A stretch of 64,000 bases of DNA. It comes from JBDHWI01 sp964590135 (GTDB taxonomy: Bacteria; Chloroflexota; Anaerolineae; J036; Brachytrichaceae). Below the pieces are notes generated by a model. The model made no database searches and was not told where the DNA came from. It worked only from the letters and a program-made list of their open reading frames with translations. The translations under genes and the position numbers were made by a program. The stretch is taken from NCBI GenBank assembly GCA_964590135.1, contig CAZPVX010000013.1, positions 1 to 64,000 on the forward strand, written 5' to 3'. Positions 33,609 through 41,589 of the stretch are shown here, one piece after another (position 1 is the stretch's first letter; each line of letters starts with the position of its first letter).

Positions 33609-34247
33609 TTAAAACTCGAGAATGCGATACGGATGCACGTTGACGATGCGCGTTTCACCGAGGCGCGTGTCGCCTCCCTGCAGCGGATTGTAATTGCGAT
33701 GTTGATGGCCGTGCAGCCACAGGCGCGGCTTGAAGCTTTTTGCCAGCCAGTTGAATGCATCGAAGCCGTGATGCGCGACATCGCTCCCGTCATGGATGTC
33801 GCGCAACGGCGCATGTGTCACCATGATGTCCATGCCGCGTCCCCAGCGCGCCATGCCCTGCGCCAACTTGCGCGCCAGCCAGAACGCGCGCAACCACTGG
33901 TCGCTCTGCGAATACTGGTACGGTGCGTTGGGCTTGTAACGATGGCAACCTTCGAGGCCGGCGAGGCGCAAATCGTTCAGCCGCGCGCGTTGAAGGTCCA
34001 GATTCAGCCAGCCTTCGGGATCGGTTTTGCGTACTTTGCCGGTGACAATATCGGGCTGCGCCGGCGGTGTGTCGTGGTTGCCATGCACGTAGTAGCACGG
34101 CTTGTTCAGCGTTGTGGCGACGTATTCCAGATAATCGTTCGGCAGATCGCCGCAACTGATGATCAGATCCACATCGGCGCAGCGCTCAGACAAGCGCGGG
34201 CTGTTGATCCAGGCCACCTCTTCATCGCTGACCGCAAGCAGCTTCAT
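33609..34247 (-). CDS. Calcineurin-like metallophosphoesterase
   Basis: A 212-residue metallophosphoesterase. Motifs run in order: SDEE (in place of the usual D-x-H-G), CGDLPNDYLEYV (GD), YYVHGNHDTPP (GNHD), MVTHAPLRDIHDG (H) and LHGHQHRNYNP (GHxH). The altered first motif lacks the usual histidine ligand, so metal site 1 may differ. It hydrolyses phosphodiesters or nucleotides in the family. It is the first gene of an operon with the EAD-GIFT protein 37 bases downstream. Confidence 0.85.
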   Translation of the reverse strand: MKLLAVSDEEVAWINSPRLSERCADVDLIISCGDLPNDYLEYVATTLNKPCYYVHGNHDTPPAQPDIVTGKVRKTDPEGWLNLDLQRARLNDLRLAGLEGCHRYKPNAPYQYSQSDQWLRAFWLARKLAQGMARWGRGMDIMVTHAPLRDIHDGSDVAHHGFDAFNWLAKSFKPRLWLHGHQHRNYNPLQGGDTRLGETRIVNVHPYRILEF

Positions 34248-34333
34248 CGCTGTTTTGAACTTTGAACCTTGAATGTTGAATGATGTGCCGGCGCTGCGCA
34301 GAATTTACAAGCCGTCGTTTAGAAGCATTGGAT

Positions 34334-35444
34334 TCAAGATTCACCGCTCTTGAGATACGCTTCCATGAACCCGTCCAGGTCACCATCCAGCACTGTGGTG
34401 GACTGACTGGTCTCGTAGCCGGTGCGCGCATCCTTCACCAGTTGATACGGGTGCAGCACATAGTTTCGAATCTGATTGCCAAACTGTGCGTCGACATATT
34501 CACCGCGCAATTGCTTCAATTCGGCTTCGCGCTTGCGCTCCTCAATCTCCTGCAGCCGCACCTTCAGGATATGCATGGCGCGCTCGCGGTTCTGGGTTTG
34601 ACTGCGCTGGTCCTGACAGGTGACGATGATGCCGCTGGGAACATGGCGGATGCGCACGGCGCTTTCGTTTTTCTGCACGTTCTGCCCGCCGGCGCCCTGC
34701 GAGCGGTATGTGTCGATCTCCAAATCGCTCGGGTTGATCTCGATGTCGATGTCGCTATCCTGGATGTTGGGGTACACATCGACGCGGGCGAACGACGTCT
34801 CGCGGGTGTTGCCGGCGTTGAAGGGCGACATGCGCACCAGGCGATGCACACCGCGTTCGCCGCGCAGATAGCCATAGGCGCGCTCACCTTGAATCTCAAG
34901 CGTGGCATTCTTGATGCCGGCCACTTCCGCCGGCGAGTAATCGATCTCGCTGACCTTGAAGCCATGCCGCTCAGCCCAGCGCACATACATGCGATACATC
35001 ATCTCGGCCCAGTCCTGCGCGTCCACGCCGCCGGCACCTGGCTGAATCGATAAAATCGCGTCGCTGTGGTCGTGCCTGCCAGAGAACATCAATTCCAGCT
35101 CGGCGGCGCTCAGCGCAGTTTCGAGCGCATCGATCTCGTCGGCGGCGTCGTTAGCCGTGCTTGCATCGCCAGCTTCCTCGGCCAATTCCAGCATCACTTG
35201 CGCATCGCTGGCGCGCGACGACAGCGCGTTGCCGGCATCCACGCTCTGCTTGAGCGCGGCCATCTCGCGCATCAGCGTTTGGGCGCGCTGGCTGTCATTC
35301 CAAAAGTCGGGTGCCGATGAAAGGGATTCGATTTCGAGGATGCGCTTTGACTTGTTGGCGAGGTCAAAGTCGCTCCTGCAGGCCGGCGATGCGCCCAACG
35401 GCGCTGGCGAGCCTGTCTTTCAGTGAGGTAAGGAGATCGAGCAT
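34334..35444 (-). CDS. prfB: Peptide chain release factor 2, with programmed +1 frameshift
   Basis: RF2 recognises UGA and UAA stop codons. The gene is read in two frames. ATG 35444 begins MLDLLTSLKDRLASAVGRIA, with an in-frame TGA as codon 27 (35366-35364). A +1 shift at CTT-TGA-C then continues DLANKSKRILEIESL to the stop at 34334, for a product of about 369 residues. The peptidyl-hydrolysis motif GGQ is in SQGAGGQNVQKN, and the codon-recognition region is present. The in-frame stop, CTTTGAC slip site and upstream AGGAG match the known autoregulatory frameshift of prfB, so this is not a sequencing error. ftsY lies 28 bases upstream. Confidence 0.95.
35364..35377 (-). other. prfB programmed +1 frameshift signal
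   Basis: Read on the minus strand: AGGAG (35377-35373), CGA, CTT (35369-35367), TGA (35366-35364), then C. The internal Shine-Dalgarno-like AGGAG, three bases before the CUU slip codon, and the UGA-C stop context are the elements that drive release-factor-2 autoregulation in Escherichia coli. Confidence 0.95.
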
Positions 35445-35472
35445 TGCGGGTGGATGATAACAGGATTTGCCG

Positions 35473-36381
35473 TCACTCAAACAGCCCATCGACAAATGCC
35501 TTCGGATCGAACTCCTCGATGTCGTCCATCTTCTCACCGGTGCCGATGAAGCGAATCGGAATGCCGAGTTCACTGGTGATGGCGAAGGCGACGCCACCCT
35601 TCGGTGTGCCATCCAGCTTGGTCAAGATCACGCCGGTCACGCCCACCGCCTGCGTGAAGCCCTTGGCTTGGTTGATGGCGTTCTGGCCGTTCGCGGCGTC
35701 GATCACCAGCAGCGTCTGGTGCGGCGCCTGGTGCACCGAGCGTTGCAACACGTTGCGTACTTTGATGAGTTCCTGCATCAGGTTGTGTTTGGTGTGCAGC
35801 CGGCCGGCGGTGTCCACGATCAGCAGATCGCTCTTGCGCGCGTAGGCTGCCTGAATGGCGTCGAAAGCCACCGCGCCTGGGTCGCTATTGGGCAGGCCGG
35901 CGATCACTGGAATGCCAGCGCGTTCGCCCCACACCTGCAACTGGTCGATGGCCGCTGCGCGGAAGGTGTCACATGCCGCCAACAGCACATGCCGGCCGCG
36001 CGCAGCATACAGTTTGCTCAACTTTGCGATGCTGGTGGTCTTGCCGCTGCCATTCACGCCCACGACCAGCAGAATTTCGAGCAGGCGGTTTTTGTCGTAA
36101 GTGTAGGCCGGCGGCGCATTTTCTGGCGTCAGCAACTTCACCAACTCCTGCTTCAGCGCCTCGCGCAACCGGTCCGCCTTCACGATGGCCTCATCGCTCG
36201 CGCGCTGCTTCAACGTCTCCAGCAGCGCGTCCGTTGTTGTCGCGCCGACATCGGCCTGCAACATCAGCACCTCCAGTTCGTCCCATGTGTCTGGGGTGAT
36301 GTCGGCCTGGCCGAGCAACGTTTGCACCTTGCCGAAAATGTTGTTGCGCGTGCGCGCCAGGGTGTCTCGCAAAGAAGCCAT
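35473..36381 (-). CDS. ftsY: Signal recognition particle receptor FtsY
   Basis: A 302-residue SRP GTPase that receives SRP-ribosome complexes at the membrane. The N-terminal four-helix N domain starts at the Met; G motifs are GVNGSGKTTSIAKL (about 108-121), DTFRAAAIDQL, DTAGRLHTKHNL and TKLDGTPKGG (about 252-261), with the closing FIGTGEKMDDIEEFDP. It lacks the acidic A domain seen in enterobacteria. TAATCT lies nine bases upstream of the ATG, giving a leaderless ftsY-prfB operon. Confidence 0.95.
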   Translation of the reverse strand: MASLRDTLARTRNNIFGKVQTLLGQADITPDTWDELEVLMLQADVGATTTDALLETLKQRASDEAIVKADRLREALKQELVKLLTPENAPPAYTYDKNRLLEILLVVGVNGSGKTTSIAKLSKLYAARGRHVLLAACDTFRAAAIDQLQVWGERAGIPVIAGLPNSDPGAVAFDAIQAAYARKSDLLIVDTAGRLHTKHNLMQELIKVRNVLQRSVHQAPHQTLLVIDAANGQNAINQAKGFTQAVGVTGVILTKLDGTPKGGVAFAITSELGIPIRFIGTGEKMDDIEEFDPKAFVDGLFE

Positions 36382-36523
36382 TTCAGGTTGAGATTACCAC
36401 AGCGCCATTTCACCTGTGCAGGTTTGCTCATCGCGCATTTTCGATTTTGCCTCGGCGCTGCTTCACCCCTTTGCGGCAAGCAAAGGTGCTTGAGCGCAGG
36501 CGGCGAGACGGTATTTTTGGCAT

Positions 36524-36551
36524 TTGCATCCTGCACACAGCATGCTATATT
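36524..36551 (+). promoter_or_regulatory. Candidate promoter of the RRM protein gene
   Basis: TTGCAT (36524-36529) and TATATT (36546-36551) are spaced by 16 bases. Transcription from about 36558 would give a leader of roughly 345 bases before the ATG at 36904. Confidence 0.5.
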
Positions 36552-36557
36552 TCTCGC

Positions 36558-36903
36558 TGTTCCGGTTGGCAAGCGCAAGCCGGCGAGGTTAAGTCAAGGT
36601 GCTAGCATCGAAAAAACGCGTTCAAACCGGGGATCATTCACATTCCGCTGATCCTTTCGCCCTGTCCGCGTACAACCTCATCCCCCCATTCCTCAGTGTT
36701 CGAGAAATCCGCTGAACGAGTTGAAGTTGTTCTTTCTATGCACACCCTAGTCTGCGCTTTTTGGGCGCTGTTCAGGAGTAAGCCCAGTCAGAAGAAGCCC
36801 GACACTCTCATCCCCATTTCCCATTTTTGCACGCTCCACAGGGAGCAACCGAACGATCAAATGTCAGAATCGCTTTTTAACACAGGGAGAATCGACAGTA
36901 ACT
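36558..36903 (+). promoter_or_regulatory. Long untranslated leader of the RRM protein mRNA
   Basis: About 345 bases without a convincing gene separate the candidate promoter from the RRM protein start, ending in AGGGAGA eleven bases before the ATG. A short in-frame-less reading frame occurs at 36696-36911 but overlaps the RRM start. No known riboswitch class is recognisable. Cold-shock and RNA-binding genes often carry such long leaders for post-transcriptional control. Confidence 0.4.
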
Positions 36904-37359
36904 ATGTCTAGCAGACTGTACGTGGGCAACCTGGCCTATTCCACGACAGACGAGGGGTTGCGCGAATTTTTTTCGGCAGCCGGCGAAGTGAAAACCGCTG
37001 AAGTGGTGATCGAGCGCAGCAGCGGTCGGTCCAAGGGCTTTGGCTTCGTGGAAATGGCGAGTGAGGATGGCGCGCAGGAAGCCATCAACACACTGAACGG
37101 CAAGATGCTTGATTCACGTCCCATTCGCATCGACTTTGCAAAGCCGAAGGAAGATCGGCCGCGCACTGGCGGTGGCGGCGGTGGATACGGGGATCGACCG
37201 CGCGGGGGCTTTAACAGCAGCGGCGGTGGCAGCTACGGCGGTGGCAGCCGCGGTGGTAGCGGCGGCAGTCGCGGGGGTGGTGGTCGCGGCGGTGATCGCA
37301 GCGGCGGCAACCGCGATCGTGATCGCCGGCGCGATAACCACGGTGAGGACGAGTTCTAG
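36904..37359 (+). CDS. RRM-type RNA-binding protein with Gly/Arg-rich tail
   Basis: A 151-residue protein. Residues 3-82 form one RNA-recognition motif with RNP2 (LYVGNL) and RNP1 (KGFGFVEM); residues 85-151 are a Gly/Arg/Ser/Asp tail (GGGGGGYGDRP, repeated GGSRGG, then RDRDRRRDNHGEDEF). This is the architecture of cyanobacterial Rbp cold-shock proteins and of plant glycine-rich RNA-binding proteins. Role is likely as an RNA chaperone in cold or stress. A long leader precedes it and a strong terminator follows, so the gene is monocistronic. Confidence 0.93.
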   Translation: MSSRLYVGNLAYSTTDEGLREFFSAAGEVKTAEVVIERSSGRSKGFGFVEMASEDGAQEAINTLNGKMLDSRPIRIDFAKPKEDRPRTGGGGGGYGDRPRGGFNSSGGGSYGGGSRGGSGGSRGGGGRGGDRSGGNRDRDRRRDNHGEDEF

Positions 37360-37381
37360 CCCTCCGTAATCCGCTTGGATC

Positions 37382-37419
37382 AAGTGCGGCGCACCTTTAA
37401 CAGTGCGCCGCACTTTTTT
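37382..37419 (+). terminator. Intrinsic terminator of the RRM gene
   Basis: An 11-bp GTGCGGCGCAC stem (37384-37394 with 37403-37413), extendable by AA/TT, an 8-base loop, and a run of six T. Confidence 0.93.
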
Positions 37420-37437
37420 GCATTGCGCAATCGCGAT

Positions 37438-37443
37438 TACAAT
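37438..37443 (+). promoter_or_regulatory. -10 hexamer TACAAT, leaderless start of the TPR gene
   Basis: TACAAT stands seven bases before the ATG at 37451. The sequence between holds no Shine-Dalgarno motif. Confidence 0.5.
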
Positions 37444-37450
37444 TTCAACG

Positions 37451-39505
37451 ATGAACAGCGAGGCCACCCTCAGCGATGCGCTATCGGAAGTTGACGCTGC
37501 GCTGGCAGCATCCGACAATGAGCGAGCCGCCGGCCTTGCTTCCGAGTTGTTGCTGGCCTACCCCAACGCTGTGACTGTGCTGCGCCAGCGCGCGCGCGCG
37601 TTGACCGCTGCCGGCCGCTCGCTGCAAGCCGCAGAAGCGCATCGCCGCGTGCTGGAGATTCTGCCGGCAGATGGCGAGGCGATGGCCGGCCTGGCGCACG
37701 CGCTGCACGTCGCCGGCCAACATGCCGAAGCCCGCGAGGCCGCGCGACAGGCGCTTGACTATTTCCCCAGCGATGAAGCGCTGCAGCGCATCGCTGCCAG
37801 CGAGGGCTTGCCGTTCCAGCCCGGGCAAACTTCGATGCATCTGTTCAGAGCGCGCGTTCATGCGCAGGCTGGCTTGAACGATCGCGCTGCTTCCGGATTG
37901 CGCAGCGTCATCGCCAAATGGCCCGAGCGCACCGATGTGAAAATCGCATTGATGCAGGCGCTGTGGCGCAAGGCTGCGCGCATTGCCGCGGCAGAGCAGG
38001 CGCAGGCGGTGTTGGACGAATACCCCTTTTGCCTGAATGCGCACCTGCTGATGCTGGAGTTATGGCGCGACGCCGGCGCAAGCGACATGGAGCGGGTTCA
38101 CCTGCAAGCCATCGAGCAGGTTGACCCAGATCACCGCGCCACGCATGCCATGCTCGGCGCACAATCGCCGCTGCCGGTGAAGGATGTGCCGGCGCAGCCA
38201 ACACAACCCGTCGAGCCGGCAACTGCCGATGAAGATCCTTTGGCGCGCGAGGCCTGGGTGGATAGCCTGATGGCGGAATCGAGCGCGCTGCCCAAACCGC
38301 TTGAACGGCACAGCGCCGCTGCAGATGGCACAACTGACACAGCCAATGCAACAGTCGAAGACGATTCCGTGCATGCTGAGGCTGAGACCGATGCGCCGGC
38401 TGAATATATCTCCTCGTTGCTGCCGTTGGAGTGGTCGGCTGCCGATGATTTTTCGGAAGCGCCGGTGCAGGATGATTTCGGGGTGTCGTGGATCGATGGC
38501 AGTGCGAAGGAGACATTTTCGCCGGCGCGCCCGCGCGTTGCCCAGCCCGACCCAAACGATGGCGTGCCAGCCGAATTGCCCGCGCTGGAATGGGAAAGCG
38601 CGGGTGAAGAGAGCGTGCCGCATCAGGATGCTCGAACTGAGGGCGATAACGCTGCCGTTTCGACGGAGCTGACGCCGAGCGATGCTGCGTCAGACACGAC
38701 GCCTCCGGCCCATGACGCCGGCACGGTAACTGAGCCAACGACCACTGCCTTTGAGGGGCGAGTCGCGTCGCCGCCGGCGCCTGCCGAACAAGCATCAGAT
38801 GTCGCGCCGACCCAGCCGCCCGACAGCGCGCTGCAGCAGGATCACATTGAAGTGCAAGCCGGGCAGGTATTGCAGGCAGAGGCGCAGCAGGCAATGCCGC
38901 AACCCGAACCGGCGCAAGAAACGCCTGCTTCTGCAAGCGAAGCTTCTGCCGCCGCGATTGCACAGACAGCGCCGGCGCACACCGCAAAGGACGCAGTAGC
39001 CGAGCAGTCTGCGAGTGAGCAAGCCGGCGATGCGCAAGAAGCATCCGTCTTCAAGGCGGCTGTGGCTGCCACCGCCATCGGCACGACGGCGAAGCGGCGT
39101 GCAAAGAAAGCTGTCGCACCTGTGACGCTGGCGGTTGAGCCGCCTGCAGCGGCGCATACTGTGGCCGAGCCAGCGGTAGTTGAGCCAACCCGGGCGAAGG
39201 GTAAAGCCAGGCAGGAGTCCGCCGGCAAAGCGGTCAAGCAAAAGCCGGCAAAGAAGTCGGTGAGCAAGCCGGCCACACTGGAGACGCAAACCGAAAAGGT
39301 GCGCAAGACTTACGAGCGCGCGGTCGCGACAGCCAAGCGCGAAGACCTGCCCAAGTTGATCAGGGAATTGAATCAGGCGGCTGAGCGCGACCCGGACAAC
39401 AAGATCATCTTCGAGCTGCTGGGGCAGGCCTACAACCGCAGCGGCGACATCCCCGCTGCAATCAGCGCGTATCGCAAGGCGCTGGAACTGGCAGAAGCCG
39501 ACTGA
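37451..39505 (+). CDS. TPR protein with long low-complexity linker
   Basis: A 684-residue cytoplasmic protein. Residues 1-240 hold tetratricopeptide repeats (ALRQRARALTAAGRSLQAAEAHRRVLEILPAD, MAGLAHALHVAGQHAEAREAARQALDYFP and later units). A stretch of about 350 residues follows that is rich in Ala, Glu, Asp, Pro and Gln, probably disordered, then a Lys-rich segment (KARQESAGKAVKQKPAKKSVS). The C-terminus (about 615-684) returns to TPR-like helices (AERDPDNKIIFELLGQAYNRSGDIPAAISAYRKALELAEAD). It looks like a scaffold. ndk begins 48 bases downstream. No specific partner can be named. Confidence 0.7.
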   Translation: MNSEATLSDALSEVDAALAASDNERAAGLASELLLAYPNAVTVLRQRARALTAAGRSLQAAEAHRRVLEILPADGEAMAGLAHALHVAGQHAEAREAARQALDYFPSDEALQRIAASEGLPFQPGQTSMHLFRARVHAQAGLNDRAASGLRSVIAKWPERTDVKIALMQALWRKAARIAAAEQAQAVLDEYPFCLNAHLLMLELWRDAGASDMERVHLQAIEQVDPDHRATHAMLGAQSPLPVKDVPAQPTQPVEPATADEDPLAREAWVDSLMAESSALPKPLERHSAAADGTTDTANATVEDDSVHAEAETDAPAEYISSLLPLEWSAADDFSEAPVQDDFGVSWIDGSAKETFSPARPRVAQPDPNDGVPAELPALEWESAGEESVPHQDARTEGDNAAVSTELTPSDAASDTTPPAHDAGTVTEPTTTAFEGRVASPPAPAEQASDVAPTQPPDSALQQDHIEVQAGQVLQAEAQQAMPQPEPAQETPASASEASAAAIAQTAPAHTAKDAVAEQSASEQAGDAQEASVFKAAVAATAIGTTAKRRAKKAVAPVTLAVEPPAAAHTVAEPAVVEPTRAKGKARQESAGKAVKQKPAKKSVSKPATLETQTEKVRKTYERAVATAKREDLPKLIRELNQAAERDPDNKIIFELLGQAYNRSGDIPAAISAYRKALELAEAD

Positions 39506-39553
39506 AGCTCAGTTATCATTGGCTCCGCAAATTTCAAGGAAATCAGGAGCACA

Positions 39554-40003
39554 ATGGAACGCACATTGATTATCGTCAAGCCTGACGGCGTGCAACGCGC
39601 GCTGGTCGGTGAAGTGATTTCGCGCTTTGAGCGGCGCGGCCTGCGCCTCGCCGGCCTCAAGCTCATCCAAATCTCGCGCTCGCTCGCTGAAGAGCACTAT
39701 GCTGAACACAAAGGCAAAGGCTTCTTCGAAGGCACAGTTCAATTCATGACCTCAGCGCCGGTGGTGGTGATGGTGCTGGAAGGCCCAAATGCCATCGCTG
39801 CCGCGCGCCAAACTATGGGCGCGACCAAGCCGAACGAGGCTGCCACTGGCAGCATCCGCGCTGATTTTGGTCTCGACATCTCGCGCAACCTCGTTCATGG
39901 CAGCGACAAGGCCGAGACTGCCGAGCGCGAGATCAAGCTGTACTTCAAGCCGGAAGAGCTGATTGCGTATCAACGCGCCGGCGACGTTTGGCTGAAAGAA
40001 TGA
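39554..40003 (+). CDS. ndk: Nucleoside diphosphate kinase
   Basis: A 149-residue NDP kinase that equilibrates nucleoside triphosphates by a phosphohistidine ping-pong mechanism. It starts MERTLIIVKPDGVQRALVG, and the catalytic His is in NLVHGSDKAETAEREI (about 115-130). Length and motifs are standard. AGGAG precedes the ATG by 7 bases. The stop overlaps the gltX start (ATGA). Confidence 0.96.
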   Translation: MERTLIIVKPDGVQRALVGEVISRFERRGLRLAGLKLIQISRSLAEEHYAEHKGKGFFEGTVQFMTSAPVVVMVLEGPNAIAAARQTMGATKPNEAATGSIRADFGLDISRNLVHGSDKAETAEREIKLYFKPEELIAYQRAGDVWLKE

Positions 40004-41517
40004 ATAAGGCCCGCACCCGCTTCGCGCCGTCTCCCACCGGCGATTTGCACATCGGCGGCATTCGCACCGCCATCTTCAGCTGGCTGCTTGCGCGCAGCAC
40101 CGCCGGCGAGTTCTACGTTCGCCTCGAAGACACCGACCAGGAGCGCTATGTGGCCGGCGCAGCCCGCCGCATCATGCAGTCTTTCGACTGGCTCGGCATC
40201 GACCTGGATGGCGGGCCGGATCATGCTGAGTTGGCGACGATGAAGACCGATGAGGATTATGCCGGCGCGCTGGCCGACGGCGAGGCAAAAGGCGTGCCCG
40301 GGCCATTTGTGCAGAGCCATCGCCTGCCGATCTACAAGCAATGGGCGGAGTGGTTGGTGGAGCATGGCTTTGCCTATCGCGCCAATGAGACGCCGGAAGA
40401 GTTGCAGCGCATGCGTGAGGTGGCGCAGAAGCAGAAGCAGACCTTCGTCTTCCGCGAAGAGATGCGCATCCGCACCGACATCCAGCCGGATGAGCCGCAC
40501 GTCATTCGCATGCGCGTGCTGCCGCGCGATGGCCGCGTGGAGTTCGACGATCTGGTGAAGGGGCATGTCGGCTTCGAGAATGCTAACGTCGACGATCAGG
40601 TGCTGTTGAAGATGGACGGTTTCCCGACCTATCACCTCGCCGTCGTCGTGGATGACCATCTGCAGGGTGTGACGCACGTGCTGCGCGGTGACGACTGGCT
40701 GCCGAGCGCGCCGAAGCACGTGCTGCTATATCGATACTTCGGCTGGCCGCAGCCGGCGTGGGCGCATGTGCCAAACGTGCTTGGCACCGATGGCAAGAAG
40801 CTGAGCAAGCGGCATGGCGCGCAGAGCGTGTTCGAGTTCCGCGATCAGGGATACATTCCTGAGGCGCTGATCAACTTTCTCGCCCTGCTGGGCTGGGCGC
40901 CGGGTGGCGGCGATGAGCAGAACGTGTTCACGCGCGAAGAACTGTTCGCCAAGTTCAGCATGGCCGGCGTTGGCTCATCGCCGGCAGTGTTCGACTACAA
41001 CAAGCTCGACTGGCTGAATGGTGTGCATCTGCGCCGGCTCGATGTGCATGACCTCGCGAATCGGCTGATTCCATTTCTGGAGAAGGAGGGCATTGCCGTC
41101 GACAGCGACGCCAGGCGCGAGATGCTGGTGAAGATCGTGCCGCACATCAGCGAGCGCATCAAGAAGCTGACCGAGGCTGCGCCGCTGGTTGATTTCTTCT
41201 TTGCCGACATCGCAACGCCGCCGGCGGATATGCTGATCGGCCCGAAGATGGAGAAGCACCTCTCGCTGCATGCGCTGCGCACCAGCATCGCGCTGATTGA
41301 GAAGGTGGTGCCCTTCGACGACGCCACGCTGGAGAAAAGCCTGCGCGATCTATGCGACGAGCTGCAACTCAAACCAAATCAACTGTTCAGCATCATCCGC
41401 AACGCGGTGACGGGCAAGAGCGTGACGCCGCCACTTTTTGCCACGCTCGCCATTCTGGGTCGTGAGACCGCGCTTGAGCGGCTTGTGCGCGCCGAAAAGC
41501 AATTGCAGGCAGGGTAG
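40000..41517 (+). CDS. gltX: Glutamyl-tRNA synthetase
   Basis: A 505-residue class I synthetase. The HIGH motif appears as GDLHIGGIRTAIFSWLLAR (about 14-32) and the KMSKS loop as GKKLSKRHGAQSV (about 266-278). The C-terminal anticodon-binding region ends at LVRAEKQLQAG. It charges tRNA-Glu, and may also charge tRNA-Gln if the organism uses the amidotransferase route. Translation is coupled to ndk through ATGA; a TTG four codons earlier is possible but less likely. Confidence 0.95.
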   Translation: MNKARTRFAPSPTGDLHIGGIRTAIFSWLLARSTAGEFYVRLEDTDQERYVAGAARRIMQSFDWLGIDLDGGPDHAELATMKTDEDYAGALADGEAKGVPGPFVQSHRLPIYKQWAEWLVEHGFAYRANETPEELQRMREVAQKQKQTFVFREEMRIRTDIQPDEPHVIRMRVLPRDGRVEFDDLVKGHVGFENANVDDQVLLKMDGFPTYHLAVVVDDHLQGVTHVLRGDDWLPSAPKHVLLYRYFGWPQPAWAHVPNVLGTDGKKLSKRHGAQSVFEFRDQGYIPEALINFLALLGWAPGGGDEQNVFTREELFAKFSMAGVGSSPAVFDYNKLDWLNGVHLRRLDVHDLANRLIPFLEKEGIAVDSDARREMLVKIVPHISERIKKLTEAAPLVDFFFADIATPPADMLIGPKMEKHLSLHALRTSIALIEKVVPFDDATLEKSLRDLCDELQLKPNQLFSIIRNAVTGKSVTPPLFATLAILGRETALERLVRAEKQLQAG

Positions 41518-41531
41518 GGCTGTAACGCGCC

Positions 41532-41589
41532 AAATCAAAAACCCAATTCTCCTTCGACATATTCAGGATGGGAATCGGGTTTTTGATTT
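41532..41589. terminator. Bidirectional terminator between gltX and the S8 protease gene
   Basis: A 13-bp inverted repeat (AAATCAAAAACCC, 41532-41544, with 41577-41589) with T-rich arms serves the convergent gltX and protease genes. Inner arms near 41545 and 41572 pair imperfectly. Confidence 0.75.

Noticed and set aside
31778..34247. Calling the three-gene operon a proven defence system
   Set aside because: Only the adaptor domain points to conflict biology; no NTPase, nuclease or mobile-element context is present, so it is kept as a hypothesis.
34334..35398. prfB as a truncated or frameshifted pseudogene
   Set aside because: The in-frame TGA sits in the exact programmed-frameshift context, with upstream AGGAG and CTTTGAC.
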